In this document: piece by piece, positions 35,101-45,850 of the stretch
How the letters are laid out: each line of letters starts with the position of its first letter
Position numbering within the stretch: the stretch's first letter is position 1
Assembly: GCF_022539315.1 (NCBI RefSeq)
Contig: NC_066323.1
Span: 8,483,219-8,547,218 of the forward strand
Direction of reading: 5' to 3'
Origin: Serinus canaria
Taxonomy: Eukaryota; Chordata; Aves; Passeriformes; Fringillidae
DNA: 64,000 nucleotides
Translations under genes and position numbers: made by a program
Notes under the pieces: model-generated
Database searches by the model: none
What the model saw: the letters and a program-made list of their open reading frames with translations, nothing else
Told to the model about the DNA's origin: nothing

Positions 35101-38100
35101 ACAGGACATGGAATGTTTCTGTTGTGGGGCATCTCAAAGCCACAACTGCCAACTCCTAAGTCCTTCAAGGACGGAAGAGTGCAGGGGAAGGGCGCACAAC
35201 CTGTCTACAAGTCTGCAAATATCCCATGAACTCAGAAACTGTGTTGAACTGGTCATGCTACACATTAGCTATTCCCAAAGGCAGTCCAGAAATACTCATC
35301 ACATGTTGTTACTGCAATGGGGCCATCCTGTGTCTGTGGATCTGCTGGTAAGTCATGTTACAAGACCACCATGATTTTGAGCTTCCTAATTATCTGCAAT
35401 ACTGACACCAAGTTCCCTTGAAGCATCTCTCCTGTAAGTTATATGTAGAGTGACCACAAACACTTAGTACCAACACCACATGTTGATTAACCAGGAGCAC
35501 AGCTGCACTCTACAGTCAGGATGGCCAGACAGTCCCCACCTCACATCTACAAACCCTTCTACATGGCAGAGCTAAGTCAGACCCAGCTCCAACATCATGC
35601 ACACTGGCAGAGATGTTACACACCTTGTGTTAGTTTGAAACTGCCTCAAAGAAAACCAGAGCTTACTGATGAAGATGTTGACATTTTCAAAGTCCCCTGA
35701 CACATCCAGGATGACTAGACAAGGAATAGTCTTAAAGATTTTCTCCAAGTATAACTTTTTGGCCCCTGCTGAAACAACACATTTTTAGTCTAGAAGAAAA
35801 ATCCACTTCCCAGGACGCCCTTTGGGACCTAAAGATGCATTTACCAGCTCTAGGTCTAAGGCATGTTTGCCATAAGGGAGTTAGCTCTGCAACCAGAACC
35901 ACGAAAATTCACCCTTCTCAGAGTGACAAAAAACAGTAAAAAGCCTCAAATGAACACAGTGCAAGAGCAAGACTTCATGCATTGAGCCCCTATATGGATT
36001 TCCAGTATGGCATGGCCCCATCTGGGCCCACAGGCAAGTCTCTGTGTGAATGGCACTAACATACTGGTTGAGCTAGGCAGGGCTGAATGAACTGGGACAG
36101 CTGGTTAGCTGTATGCAAACACAAGTATGGAGTTTGCATATCCATCACAGCTTCTGGAAAAAGCTTCAGCTTGAGAAGCTGCTGCTCCCTGGGGCCAACC
36201 AGGCAACAGCCATCATCACTGCAGCAACTTTCTCCCTGCCACGATGGCATCAGGCCATCAAGCCAAGGTTGTCACCTGCTCCTGACATTGCTCTGGCTGT
36301 CAACCACAGCAGCACAGCACAATGCAGTGTACAGGGAGCAACCTATTTGATCACAGGTCATGAGACACAAAAACACCATGAGTAGGTAGCCAGAGTAATG
36401 CTGAGGGAAAGACTTGAAGCCCAGACAGGAGCAGGTTACTGCACTAACACCAGCTTCCCTGCTATAATAATCCATGCAGAGCCAAAGCTCCTGAAACACA
36501 GACCCCTCTGATAGAGTCTCAGTGTCCCCAGAACCAGCCTGTAGGCACCAGAAAAGTCCACAAACTCTGCTACCCAGACCTAGAACTCCCAGCCTATCAC
36601 AGAGACAGCTGCCAGCAATCAGAGAGGCCACATAGCAAATAAATTCCTCTCCAAACCCTAGGGGCAGGTCAAAAACCAGCAGAGGAAAGACCTTCCCACA
36701 CAGCAGCCAGTGACAGCTCTCCCAGAAACAGAGCTTTGCTCCAAGTCACGTGAGGAAGCCTTTCCCACTTCAGCTTCTGTCTTCAGCCAGGACCAGAAGG
36801 ACACACTTCCACTGCAGCAACTCAGTCACTGCTCCCTCTTTTCCACAGTTCTAACATCCTAACAAATTTTAGCCAACAAGACACAAGGACAAATACCCCA
36901 GTGAGGAGATAATCACCACAAAGGATTTAGTGGAGCAGGATACCACAATGCTGCTTCTGCTGCCTTCCATAGCTAGCTGTGACTGAAAAAACAACACCTC
37001 TGGTATGTCTCCTTTAATAAATAACTGATACAACAACCACAACAGTCCCAACCCTCCACTGTGATACAGAATTACACAGCACAGGAAGGTCAGCGCCAGG
37101 CATCTCTGCCTGCCAAACCCTCCGGAGAGTTCCAGCCCATTCCTGGATGGGTTTAATATTAGTGCTACAGTAGTAACAACAAAGCAATGGAAACAAGCGA
37201 AACCAAGAGCTTTGGGGCTCAGGGAAACACTAATGCTTCAGCTCTGCAAGCTAATTCAGTCCTCAGAGACCACAGCCCAAAAGCTCACACTCTCTCCTAA
37301 GGCCACCATGGCATTACACAGATAAGCACATGGACAAAGCAGACAAAGTCACAGAGATTAGACTAATTCCCCTATTTGTACCTTATTGAAACGCCTTCCA
37401 AAAAGCCTTTACAAAAGGATTTGGTCCAAAAATTTCCAACGGCAGCCACCAGCGGGATTAAGTTTTACTTAACTTGCCAGCTGCTGCCTAACAAGCCAGC
37501 ACCAGAGGGACAAACAGTAACAAAGCCACGTGGTGCCACATCCCCCTTCTGGAAAACAACAATCCATCCAGCACAGGTCAGAAGGGCAGGCTCTGAATAA
37601 CAAACAAGGGATGGAGAGAGGAGGAAATCAATAGGAAACACCAAAACCACACAGCCCTGACTGCTGCTTCATCAGATGTGCAACATGACACAAAGCTGGT
37701 GCAACATAAAGGCAATTTCCTGCAGACTCAGTATCTGCTGTGCTGTGCAAGCCCAGCTCCTCTTCATGGGCTATTTCACAGATCAAATATCTTAAACCAC
37801 AACATTGTTCTATCTATTTGGATGCAGTCAAGAGTGGAGGAGTAGCAATTCATTACAGCAGGTACCCTCAGCTCACAACAGTTCAGCAACTGCCACACGG
37901 ACATGGAAGAGGCTTCCCATCCCTTTAAGTACACTGAGCTCAAAGCGGACTTCAGGAATTTCAACTATGCTCCCTACACCTCTACATATACAGCTTTCAA
38001 GTCTAGATGAAGGGCCTGATGCCCACCCTGACAGAGGACTGAAGCCAAACCCACGTGTGCAGCAGAAAAGCTGCAGGGGAAACCAGATTTTCTTTGCTTA

Positions 38101-41100
38101 TATTCACAGACCCTTTCCTGAGCACCCCCATGTGCATAGCAATGGGTGGCAGCCTCCACCTCGAAGAATTCACACTTGCTAGGAGACCAGGTGAAGAGAT
38201 CACTGGAGAAAGAGGCCAGGAGCATGATGGAGAAGAAGAACTTACTGAACGCTCAGTCCTCCAAGCACAATGACCTTGGGCTCATGGACCATCTACCTCC
38301 ACCCCTGCACGCCAGCATCTCCCTTCTCAGAGTCCATTATGAAATGCAGCCTCCCCAGCAACATCATGCTCTCACTGCAGCATGTAGGAAGGAACATCAC
38401 CGCTTACACTACCATCCAGAAGACCCAGCATCCACCTTGTGGGTGAGCCAATGTCTGGGATTTTGGAATGGCAAAATTCTAGAAGAAATTCTAGAGTTCG
38501 CTTTAGAAAAAAAGAGGTATCTCAGCGGAACCAGAAAACTGAGCAGTGGGGCCACAACTATCATATCATAACAACAAAAAATCATCAGGTTGTGACCCAA
38601 ATTATGGTGGTTTATGAGCCGTTCTTTTACGGCATTTTTCCTTGACCTCCAAATCTGAACCATGCTGGAGCACAGCCATACCACAGCCGGGGCACACCGA
38701 TTCACTTTGCAGCAATTTCTGAGACATCAAGGTAGGTTTTTGGTCTGTACTGGAATTTGGAGGACCAGAGTCCTCCAGATGATTTCAGAACACTGAACTG
38801 CACCAAAACAGCTGCATTCACATGGCTGAGTAAAGATTTCTTGACCTTTCTTTTTTTTTTCAGAAATGACAAAAGAGGATTAAAATTAAGAAACATTCCC
38901 ATCAAACACATAACTAAAAACAATGCCTCTCCAAGAAAAATGCTGGCTTCAACATGACACCATATTTTGGGAGAAAATATGTTCAGTCAAAAAAAAAATT
39001 CTGACCAGTTCTGTCTGCAAACTAGTTCAATAGCTGTTGTAAAGCTTCATTGTTTGCATAGGACACAACAAGGCCTTAGGGAAATTGGTCTGAAGCCTGA
39101 TTTGGCTAACTTGGCTTTTCGAACACCACCCCTGGGCAAAGAAACCAGGCTGTGACTGCCATCCAATGTGGCCTTCAGAGCACAGCTCCAACCACAACTG
39201 AGAATGCCAGACACCTACAGAGACAGTAATAGCTGGGTCTGAACAGCAGGACACACAGGGCCAGGCACAGACAATACAATCCAGGGAATCAGGGAATACT
39301 GTCAACTAACCTTCTCCATCTCCACCTCAACCCTGGCACTGCTGTAGTCCCCACCACCACAACACTTGGAAACGGCCTCCAGCAGCAGCTCCAGCCAGAA
39401 TCAGCTCCAGTGTCCACGGGCCACCCCAAGCACGGGCAACATTACAGGAACTCCCCACCACACATGCAGACAGTGGTTACAGCTCTCTGCCAAATCCTCA
39501 GCAGCTCAGGAGACAGAGGCACAGGTTGCACTAACCTACATGTAAAATGTCTGAAGTAACTGCTGGTGGGCCCTTGCTAACCAGGGCAGCTCACCTCACA
39601 GCAGGCATGGAAACATATCCTCTGGATCACAACAGATGAGCTGCTGTGGCCTTTCATGTGTGAAGTGCTCCTCTCCACATGGAATGGACAGGGACTGACT
39701 AGAAACTGGAAAAAAGTGATAGCCACCTTCCAGTAGGGCCAGTGCTGTCACTTAGACCACCACACAGGACGTGAGCATGCAAAGGAGTTTTGTAGGCCCT
39801 TTCACTCATAGATTTCTTGCCCACCTCTCTCAGCACGAAATTCATGCTGACATGGAAGGAGTCTCCATCAGGGGCATGGGACAGGCAAAGGTCTTCTGGA
39901 GACAGCAAAAGTTTCCAATTAAAAATAAATTTTAAAAAGTTCCCAAAATCAAAATAAAACAACTCCCCCAACACATGCTACAAAGAGCTGGCAGGAAAGG
40001 CAGGGGCACAATGCCAGGGCTCACCACTGCTTAAAAACTGACACTGCTTATTAAGTTTAGGATCTCTTCCCCAGCTCCCAGCACTTCCAGCCAGAAGGAC
40101 AGTCACCACTGGTATCAATTTCAAAAAGACCCTGCAATAAAAATAAATCACTCAGCCTTTCAGAGAGCATCAACGCGTTTCCTCATGCACATGTGCAGAG
40201 ATGAGGCTGCCAAATACCAATGGCATCTGACCCCTACACTGGGAATTCCCGCAGCGCCCGCTTTATTCTGCCTCCAGAGCGTTGTTCTAATCACTGCCTC
40301 ATACCCGGCTTTGGAGAGCAGGTGATAATTAAGCAGGTCTGGATGAGATACTGGGCCAGTGATTAGCTGGATACCAATTTTCGCTTCACAGCTGAGACCA
40401 AGGAATCACCACAGCTATGAAACTAAAATTGGAATGGAGACCTGCAAGAGGGAGAAACCAGCGGCAGCAGGAGGAGCAGCACCATCCCACTACTGTACCT
40501 CAGATCACTGGTGCTCTACCAGCAATGCAGAACCAGTAGGATGGGGAGGGAGGAGTGGTCCCCTTGCAGAAGAATGAGGCCCTTCTGCTCTCCAGTCTAA
40601 AAGAAGAGAGTTGGCCAAGTGAAGATAAGCAAAATGATCACCAAAGTGATTTCTTCACAGGCAAAAGAAATTCAAACTTTCAGCACTCCACAATTTATGG
40701 AAAGACAAGGCAGAACTTCAGGCCAGGTGCTAAGGATTTACCTGGAAGACAAATTACACTCAGTAAAATGCTCTGAAAAGTTTAGCTTAAACTTTAGCAT
40801 GCCCCTTTGGGAACACATTTTGATCAAGAGAAAATGAGCAGAATCAACAAAACACAGAAAATGAATCAAAAGAAATCACATTTCAGCTGATATAAGAATA
40901 TTCTCAGAGTTGTACCAGATAACAAGACAAATCTGTAGTTCAGCTATGGCAGCTGGGCACAATATCTGGCTGGTGAGAAGTCCACACTGCACAGGTACAT
41001 TTCTCATGATGGACTTGGGTAGGAGACAACACTTTACACATGACTGTAGCCCATGTCCCAGCAAACTACAAACTACAGACCATCAGCACGGTTGTTCCCC

Positions 41101-44100
41101 TCCCAGCTGCGCAGGTGCCCGGAAGAATTTACGGTCCTGTTCTTCCAGCACCTCTACAGAAGGTGAGAGCTCTGTCATGCTAAGAGACACACAAATGTTT
41201 GCCCAAGAAGCTCCCAGTGTCAAGTGGACAAGACAAAGCATAGCTAGAGATTCCATTTTATGGACTAAGGGAAAAAAAAAATTACAAAGTCTGCTCAAAA
41301 TCCTGAAAAACATGGGGGAAGTCTGATGGAGAACATGGATCTCAAAAGCACTCACAGCACTGCACTGATCTAAGGTGCTGTCCTGCTGATCAACACACAG
41401 CTCCTACCTGTGAAACACAGAATGAAAAGATTCAAGCTGCAGGAAGAAACTTTCCCTCTCTAATGAGTGCAATGTTAACAGTCAAGGGCAGTTCCACACT
41501 TCATGGTGAGAAACATCCACACAAAGCATCTCAGGTCCAGGTCTCAGGTCAAAGACCACAGGACCACGTCTGTGTACTGCCACACTCATACCATCCATCA
41601 GTTGACCTTCATGTGCCTCCACTTCCGGGATCAGCAGAACACAAAGCCAACAAGGGCACAAATATCTACACCCCGTTAAATACAGCTGTAGCACACTGCA
41701 TCAGGAACAAAACTCTGCAGCCTTCCTGCTGCTCCCAACTCCTCTCCCCAGGACCAGGTGCAGGAATTCCTCTCATTTCTCCTCCTTGCCACCCAGAAGT
41801 GACACCACTCAGGGGTCTTAATTATTTGAAGCTGAGCACTAACTCCTGCCATAGCCTGACAACTCCACAGCCACCCAGGGGAACATCAGTTCACATTTCC
41901 AAGGAGATGTAAACACTGAAGCTGCTCCATCACTACTCTGATTCTCAGAGCAAACAAATATTAACAAGATAAACAAAAGAATGAAAAATCCCACACACCA
42001 AGACTGAGGCTGTAATACTCCCTTGGGGATGGAGTTAGCTGAAGGGAATACCAGACTGGAAAAAAGGAGGAAGAGAGAGAAAGAGTCAGACTGGGCTACA
42101 GAGGTGAGAAGAAACATTGGAGATTCTGCTCCAGCTGGCTCTGGAAGGTGAGATGTCTCTGTTCCTAATAAGATGAGAGGAAAAGTTTAGTTTATGCCAC
42201 AGGGATCCAGCAGAAAGTCCAAAGCAGAACCATGGAACCTGCAGGCCTCCTCCTCACTGATCAGCTTCCCTAAGGCCACATGCTTCTTCTCTCATTGAGG
42301 GGGCTTTAACCTGGGTCCCACTCCTGGACACTGCCCAGCTGAGAGAGAGCAGCTCAGCAGAAGCCAGACAGAAGGCACCCTGAGGGAATCCCCTCAGGGA
42401 AGGAGCTGAGAGGAATACGTGTGCAAGAGAGAAATGCTTTTCCCTGTCACACAGCTCCTGAATGCCACCATTGTTAACCTCCAGTCTAGTTTTCATTAAT
42501 TGCCCATGCATTTGCAGTCAAGCAGCCAAGGTGCCTCCTGCCCTTCTGTCTCTGATTCTCCCTGCAGGCCAATGGCTTGTTTTCTCTGGACATCATTTAC
42601 CAGGGATCATGAAATTTTGTGCGCTGCCTGGGGCTTCAGGGCTTCTCAGAGACAAGGCTGCAGCTGGACTGCTCTGGTTGTTCCCACCATGTTCCAGCCA
42701 ACCACCAGCACATTCTTCAGCTCTCTGGAAAGCAGCAGAGACAGCTTTCCTGATGAAGCATCCATGGCAACAGAGTCTTGCTCTATTTCTCAAACCCCAA
42801 GGCTTGCACATGCTGCTCCAACTGCACAGCTCATTGCCCAGGACTTCTCCAAGGAACAGGCTGCCCACACACAGCCTCTGACCCCCTCTCAGCTGCACCT
42901 TTCCTTCCAGAGCAGTTTATGCTTCCCAAATAAATTAGCTGAACTGGCCACAACAAAAATATCATCCTATGCGTTCCTGACACAACTGATCTTGTGGTGT
43001 CTTCCTGAGTGACTTTACCCTCTCTCTGCTATCACCTACTATAACTCCCTATGCTGCTTTATGGTTGAGTTTTATTAATCTATCCTCTTGTAGAACCTTA
43101 AAGAGATAGAGGATGAAAAGGCACAGCACAAAACCTCACTGCCACCAGACCCTTCTTCCCAATGCAAGATGCTATTTATTACTAAACTTTGTTTATAGTT
43201 GCGCACTCTCCCACCCACATGGCAATGTTTCATTCACGACAAGTTTGAATTCACTTCAAGAACAACATTTCAAAGGATTCCAAAGCATTTGTTTACAAAC
43301 AGCATGCATGGAGAATTCACTTCTCCCACCAATGAGCATGGTCCCCTCCGAGACCAGGAGAGGCAGCTGTTTCATAGCACCCAACGCTACTCAACAGCTG
43401 AGGGACAGGAAACAATCACAGACAACTGATATTACTGAGGAAATTTATGGAAAATGAGGGCTGGAGATCTGTATTTGCCAGGAGGGAATGGGGAAGCTTC
43501 TGAGGATTAAAGCTCTCCACTGGGTCAGGAGGAATTTAGGGAGGCAAAGTGCCCCAGACTGCGGTCAAAGGACTGACTCCAAATTTCAAGCCTCATCTGA
43601 AAGCTGGCACCTCCCAAAGTAACGGGAACCTGGGCACTGGGATAATTTGGCTAAGGAGGGGAGAGCACCCCCTGCTGAGGCAGCCACATAGATCTCATCC
43701 AAGCCCCAAACAGGCCCAGCCCTGTTCAACATAGGGTACAAGCCAAAATCACAGCCTAGAGAGGTATTTGGTGCAGTGAGAAGACACTGGGAAGACTATA
43801 AAACTGAAAACACTTTGCAATCCCAGCCCATACACAAGACCTACTGTAAACTCTAAATCTTCAGAGGAAGGATCACACAACTCCTTCAAACACCAAAGTC
43901 CTAGGAATGGTAAAGGATCACATATTGTAGAAACCAGAAGGGCCCCTGGATGGAAAAAGAGGTCCTCAAAAAGGCTAAAGGTAAGTTAGCTGGAGGAAAT
44001 CTGGACAAAGGGTCTTACAGGGAGCTGGCTTCACATGTACTTGCTTCCCAGAACAGTAACCAACTTTACACAAGTAGGAGACAGCAGGAGCTGCCCAGAA

Positions 44101-45460
44101 TACTGGTGAGTACAACACCCAAACAAGGGACACAACACACCTCCTCACCTCCAAAGAGTCACCTGTGATGGGAGGAACCAAAGGACATCACAAAACACGT
44201 GATGGAAACACCAGTGTCGGAAGAGAGCTGCCCTGCAGGAATTGAGGCAGGGCTGCACCCCTCTTCCATACCAGAGACTGAGCATGGGACATCTCTGAGG
44301 ATGAGACATGTACATCGGTACAGTGGGTTTTGCACACACCCCTTGCTCAGAGATGGGCAGCGCATGGAGACCTCTCACTCCTTCTCCATGGAGGGAGGGG
44401 AGGACAAAGCTGGTCTTCTCCACACATTCTTCCAAAAAATGAGATGCAGAGGACAAAGCTGACAAAATGGATGTCCCTCCCCAAAATGGATGGTAGGAGA
44501 ACAAAACTGTCCCCAAATCCATTCCATGGAAAGGGCTGATGGAGGTGGCACTACCTCCACACCCTCTTGGAGGAGGGAGAAAGGGGCACTTTCCCCAGGT
44601 AGGCACAGTGGGAGATGCCCAGGCCCTTTTGATGGGGAATGAGAGTCCTGAGTAGAATACAACCTGGGGGTGCCACCCTAGACACCCCAATGTGGGCTGC
44701 ATGGGAGATACCACCTCAGGAAAGCTGTTGGCCAAACATCCTGAGTACGGGGAGGATGTGACCCTCAAATGGGGATGATGTCTCCTCTAAGGTGCCTCTG
44801 GCACCTGAAGCAGGGTATCACCAGCTCCCTCACTGAGGAGTTAGCATGGCGCAGCTTCCCCAGAGCTGAGGCGAGATCCGAGGATGTGCGGCTGTTCCCG
44901 GAGGCAGCACCCAGGAATAAGGAATCCCAGAGAATGTGCACGGGGGGGTATCACCACCAGCCTCCTACAGGTGAGGTCCTGGGGGGCACGGAGGGTGTGT
45001 CCCCCCCAGACAGAACCCAAGGGGGTCACCATCCCCATCCTCGCCAAGGAAAGGCAATGGGGATGGATCATGGATCGGGGTCCCCTTCCCCGCGCCGGGC
45101 ACAGAGGGGCACTTCCCCACCCCGGGGGTCCCGGCCCCGCCGTCCCGGGGGCGCTCCCGAGGCCGAGGGGGTAGCCAGCCCCGGCCCCGTGAGGGCGGAG
45201 TTCCCCAGCCACCCCCCACTGCTCCCCGGGGAGGCCCACGGGGCCCGGGCTCCACGCGTGGCCCCGGGGGACCGGGCCCGGGCCCGCGCTCACCCGAAGT
45301 CATCGTCCATGGACTTGAAGTAGAACTTGTAGTTGGGGCGGTTGAGGAGCCCCTTGAAGTCGCCGAGGGTGACGCGCTCGGCCGGGATCGGCAGCTTCAC
45401 CAGGTACGGCGTCTCCTGCTCGTCCAGGTGGTAAATGATCTTCGTCTCGGCCGCCGCCAT
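13762..45460 (-). CDS. DVL3: DVL3, segment polarity protein dishevelled homolog DVL-3 (complete, 15 coding exons)
   Basis: The CDS joins 45460-45294, 24011-23942, 20639-20518, 20125-20019, 19442-19307, 19043-18950, 18573-18504, 18211-18072, 17874-17798, 17316-17249, 16717-16568, 15822-15691, 15464-15297, 14687-14475 and 14186-13762. All phases agree, giving 712 residues against 716 in human DVL3. Dishevelled is the cytoplasmic hub of Wnt signalling. It binds Frizzled, polymerises through DIX and recruits Axin, and it feeds the planar cell polarity branch. Visible domains are DIX (~1-82), a basic run of Arg/Lys (~215-226), PDZ (~247-332), DEP (~418-495), then a Pro- and Ser/His-rich tail ending FFVDVM. 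DVL3 is preferred over DVL1/DVL2 because of the SMDDDFG motif in DIX, the overall collinearity with human DVL3 and the EIF2B5/AP2M1 neighbours. The start is set by the conserved ETKIIYHL and a strong context (GCC ATG G). The ORF stays open upstream, but that extension has no family support. Confidence 0.97.
14475..14687 (-). CDS. DVL3: DVL3 exon 14
   Basis: This encodes residues ~501-571, beginning [15 protein letters not shown] just after DEP and continuing through a Pro/Tyr-rich linker ([14 protein letters not shown]). The acceptor is TTTTTTGCAG and the donor is G|GTGAGTG. The segment is the proline-rich post-DEP region typical of Dishevelled. Confidence 0.96.
15297..15464 (-). CDS. DVL3: DVL3 exon 13 (C-terminal half of DEP)
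   Basis: This encodes residues ~445-500, beginning [20 protein letters not shown] and ending [14 protein letters not shown]. It forms the second half of the DEP domain, which in Dishevelled contacts Frizzled and acidic lipids. The donor is A|GTATGG, less regular than its neighbours. Confidence 0.97.
15691..15822 (-). CDS. DVL3: DVL3 exon 12 (N-terminal half of DEP)
   Basis: This encodes residues ~401-444 ([20 protein letters not shown] through [10 protein letters not shown]). The acceptor is CACACCACAG and the donor is G|GTAAGA. It is the start of the DEP domain. Confidence 0.97.
16568..16717 (-). CDS. DVL3: DVL3 exon 11 (PDZ-DEP linker)
   Basis: This encodes residues ~351-400, including [20 protein letters not shown] and the Ser/Thr-rich [18 protein letters not shown]. 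The donor is C|GTAAGT. The Ser/Thr stretch is a typical phosphorylated linker in Dishevelled proteins. Confidence 0.96.
17249..17316 (-). CDS. DVL3: DVL3 exon 10 (end of PDZ and following loop)
   Basis: This encodes residues ~328-350 ([20 protein letters not shown] then PR). It closes the last strand of the PDZ domain. Acceptor TTGTTGCAG, donor A|GTAAGT. Confidence 0.96.
17510..17605 (-). mobile_element. CR1 LINE 3'-end fragment
   Basis: The plus strand reads the reverse complement of a CR1 3' terminus: AGAATCA...GAATCACAG, then a TTGGAAGGGATCTTTAAAGG-type stretch and a CATCTAGTCCAA core. The element is therefore on the minus strand, truncated at its 5' end and lying in DVL3 intron 9. The inner edge is approximate. 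Confidence 0.75.
17798..17874 (-). CDS. DVL3: DVL3 exon 9 (PDZ, central part)
   Basis: This encodes residues ~303-327 ([20 protein letters not shown] then IVHKPG). It covers the PDZ alpha-B helix that lines the ligand groove. Acceptor GTTTGTAG, donor GG|GTGAGT. Confidence 0.97.
18072..18211 (-). CDS. DVL3: DVL3 exon 8 (PDZ, N-terminal part)
   Basis: This encodes residues ~256-302, beginning [20 protein letters not shown] and ending IEPGDMLLQ. It contains the carboxylate-binding loop (FLGIS, the GLGF-equivalent). The donor is G|GTACTT. Confidence 0.97.
18504..18573 (-). CDS. DVL3: DVL3 exon 7
   Basis: This encodes residues 233-255 ([20 protein letters not shown] then LNM). It links the basic region to the first PDZ strand. 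Acceptor TTGCAG, donor G|GTGAGT. Confidence 0.96.
18950..19043 (-). CDS. DVL3: DVL3 exon 6 (basic region)
   Basis: This encodes residues ~201-232: a Ser/Thr-rich stretch, then the Arg/Lys run [12 protein letters not shown], ending APRIER. The position of the 3' end was fixed by phase and by the family sequence. The donor there is CGG|GTACCC, which has GT but a poor +3 to +6 context. A better donor (CAG|GTCAGG) lies 42 nt further on, in frame (see findings). Confidence 0.92.
19307..19442 (-). CDS. DVL3: DVL3 exon 5
   Basis: This encodes residues ~156-200, including [20 protein letters not shown] and the acidic [11 protein letters not shown]. It is part of the Ser/Thr-rich region between DIX and PDZ that is phosphorylated by CK1 in the family. 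Acceptor TTACACAG, donor AG|GTAGGA. Confidence 0.96.
20019..20125 (-). CDS. DVL3: DVL3 exon 4
   Basis: This encodes residues ~120-155 ([20 protein letters not shown] then [10 protein letters not shown] and TDGPEH). The acceptor is CATCACAG and the donor is G|GTGAGT. It is collinear with the human DIX-PDZ linker. Confidence 0.95.
20518..20639 (-). CDS. DVL3: DVL3 exon 3
   Basis: This encodes residues 80-119, beginning [20 protein letters not shown] and ending [10 protein letters not shown]. It finishes the DIX domain and starts the linker. Acceptor CCTCCAG, donor CA|GTAAGT. Confidence 0.96.
20640..23941 (-). other. DVL3: DVL3 intron 2
   Basis: This 3.3-kb intron is bounded by GTAAGA (23941) and CCTCCAG (20640). 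No coding similarity or clear mobile element was seen in it. Confidence 0.8.
23942..24011 (-). CDS. DVL3: DVL3 exon 2 (DIX domain, C-terminal part)
   Basis: This encodes residues 56-79: [20 protein letters not shown] then VSW, preceded by the split Gly codon. The motif is shared by all Dishevelled DIX domains. Acceptor CCTCTGCAG, donor TGG|GTAAGA. Confidence 0.97.
24295..26630 (-). mobile_element. CR1 LINE, 5'-truncated and degenerate
   Basis: The 3' end lies at 24295, where the plus strand reads TCATAGAATTGTTAAAGTTG, the complement of the CR1 terminus. Minus-strand frames match CR1 ORF2 pieces. Near 26.6-26.36 kb is the end of the endonuclease domain ([10 protein letters not shown]). Next is the linker ([19 protein letters not shown]), then reverse transcriptase (FSKAFDTI and [20 protein letters not shown] near 25.26-25.2 kb). 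The C-terminal part near 24.6 kb has [15 protein letters not shown]1 and the first part of ORF2 are missing. The catalytic FADD box is destroyed, and several frames are shifted. It is a dead copy, inserted in DVL3 intron 1 in the same orientation as the gene. Confidence 0.92.
28727..28810. repeat. Two perfect 42-bp tandem copies
   Basis: The unit ATTCCTTTCCAGCCTCAGCC... ending CTTCCTCCTCC occurs at 28727-28768 and again, identically, at 28769-28810. Identity implies a recent duplication (or an assembly artefact) in DVL3 intron 1. Confidence 0.95.
29400..29900. other. GC-rich, purine-tract block in DVL3 intron 1
   Basis: This is a local GC-rich island with G-runs and GGA repeats on the plus strand (29470-29500 and 29560-29610), opposite C/CCT runs in the DVL3 transcript. 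Long open frames on both strands here reflect the composition. It could be an internal regulatory element or alternative promoter. No splice-linked exon was identified. Confidence 0.5.
31876..31960 (-). mobile_element. CR1 LINE 3'-end fragment (diverged)
   Basis: The plus strand shows GTTTTGAGTTGGAAAGGATC followed by TTACAGATCATTTAGTCC, a diverged complement of a CR1 3' end. The orientation is the same as the other copies. The inner boundary is uncertain. Confidence 0.6.
33873..33885. promoter_or_regulatory. HNF1-like palindromic site
   Basis: GTTAATAATTAAT matches the HNF1 consensus GTTAATnATTAAC except at its last base. It lies in an AT-rich patch within DVL3 intron 1. A single motif match carries little weight without conservation or occupancy data. 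Confidence 0.25.
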
Positions 45461-45850
45461 GGCGCCCCTGCCCGGCCGCCAGGCCCCCGCCTCTGCCTCC
45501 GCCGCCTCCTCCGCCCCGGCCCGGACCCCCAGTCCCGGCCCGGCCCCCGCCCGCGCCCCGGCCCGGCTGCGGCCTCCGCACGCCCGGTCCCCCCGCGCCC
45601 CTTGTTCTCCGGGTCCCAGCGCCGCCCGGCTGCACGGCGCAGGCTCGGCCTCGGCCGGCCCCGCCCCGCCCGCCGTCCCGGCCCCGCCGGAACCGGAACC
45701 GGCGCCCCGTGGGGCCGTGGCGCGGGAGCCAACCCAGGACCCGCCATGAGCCGGGACCGGGCTCGGCGGGCAGCGCGGGAGTTTGGGCCCAGATCTCGCC
45801 ACAATGCTGGCCCGCACCCAGACCCCGCATCGATAGGAGACCCCCCTTGG
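45080..45850 (-). promoter_or_regulatory. DVL3: CpG-island promoter of DVL3
   Basis: The DNA around DVL3 exon 1 is very GC- and CpG-rich. It contains repeated GC boxes (CCGCCC/CCCGCC) and a CCGGAACCGGAACCGG motif at 45687-45702 that resembles tandem ETS-type cores. There is no TATA box. The transcription start is not defined by sequence alone. Edges were judged by eye. Confidence 0.75.
45294..45460 (-). CDS. DVL3: DVL3 exon 1 (start codon, DIX domain)
   Basis: This encodes residues 1-55 plus two bases: [20 protein letters not shown], then a DIX core ending SMDDDF. The ATG is at 45460-45458 in a GCCATGG context. The N-terminus has two more residues before ETK than human DVL3 (MGETK). The donor is GG|GTGAGC. 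Confidence 0.96.

Larger units (their letters stand above)
24012..45293 (-). other. DVL3: DVL3 intron 1
   Basis: At 21.3 kb this is the longest intron here, making up about two thirds of the gene. It holds a 2.3-kb CR1, a second CR1 fragment, a 42-bp tandem duplication, a GC- and purine-rich block near 29.4-29.9 kb and an AT-rich stretch at ~26.65-27.4 kb. I recognised no coding exon on either strand. Long first introns often carry enhancers, but none can be proved from this single sequence. Confidence 0.75.
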
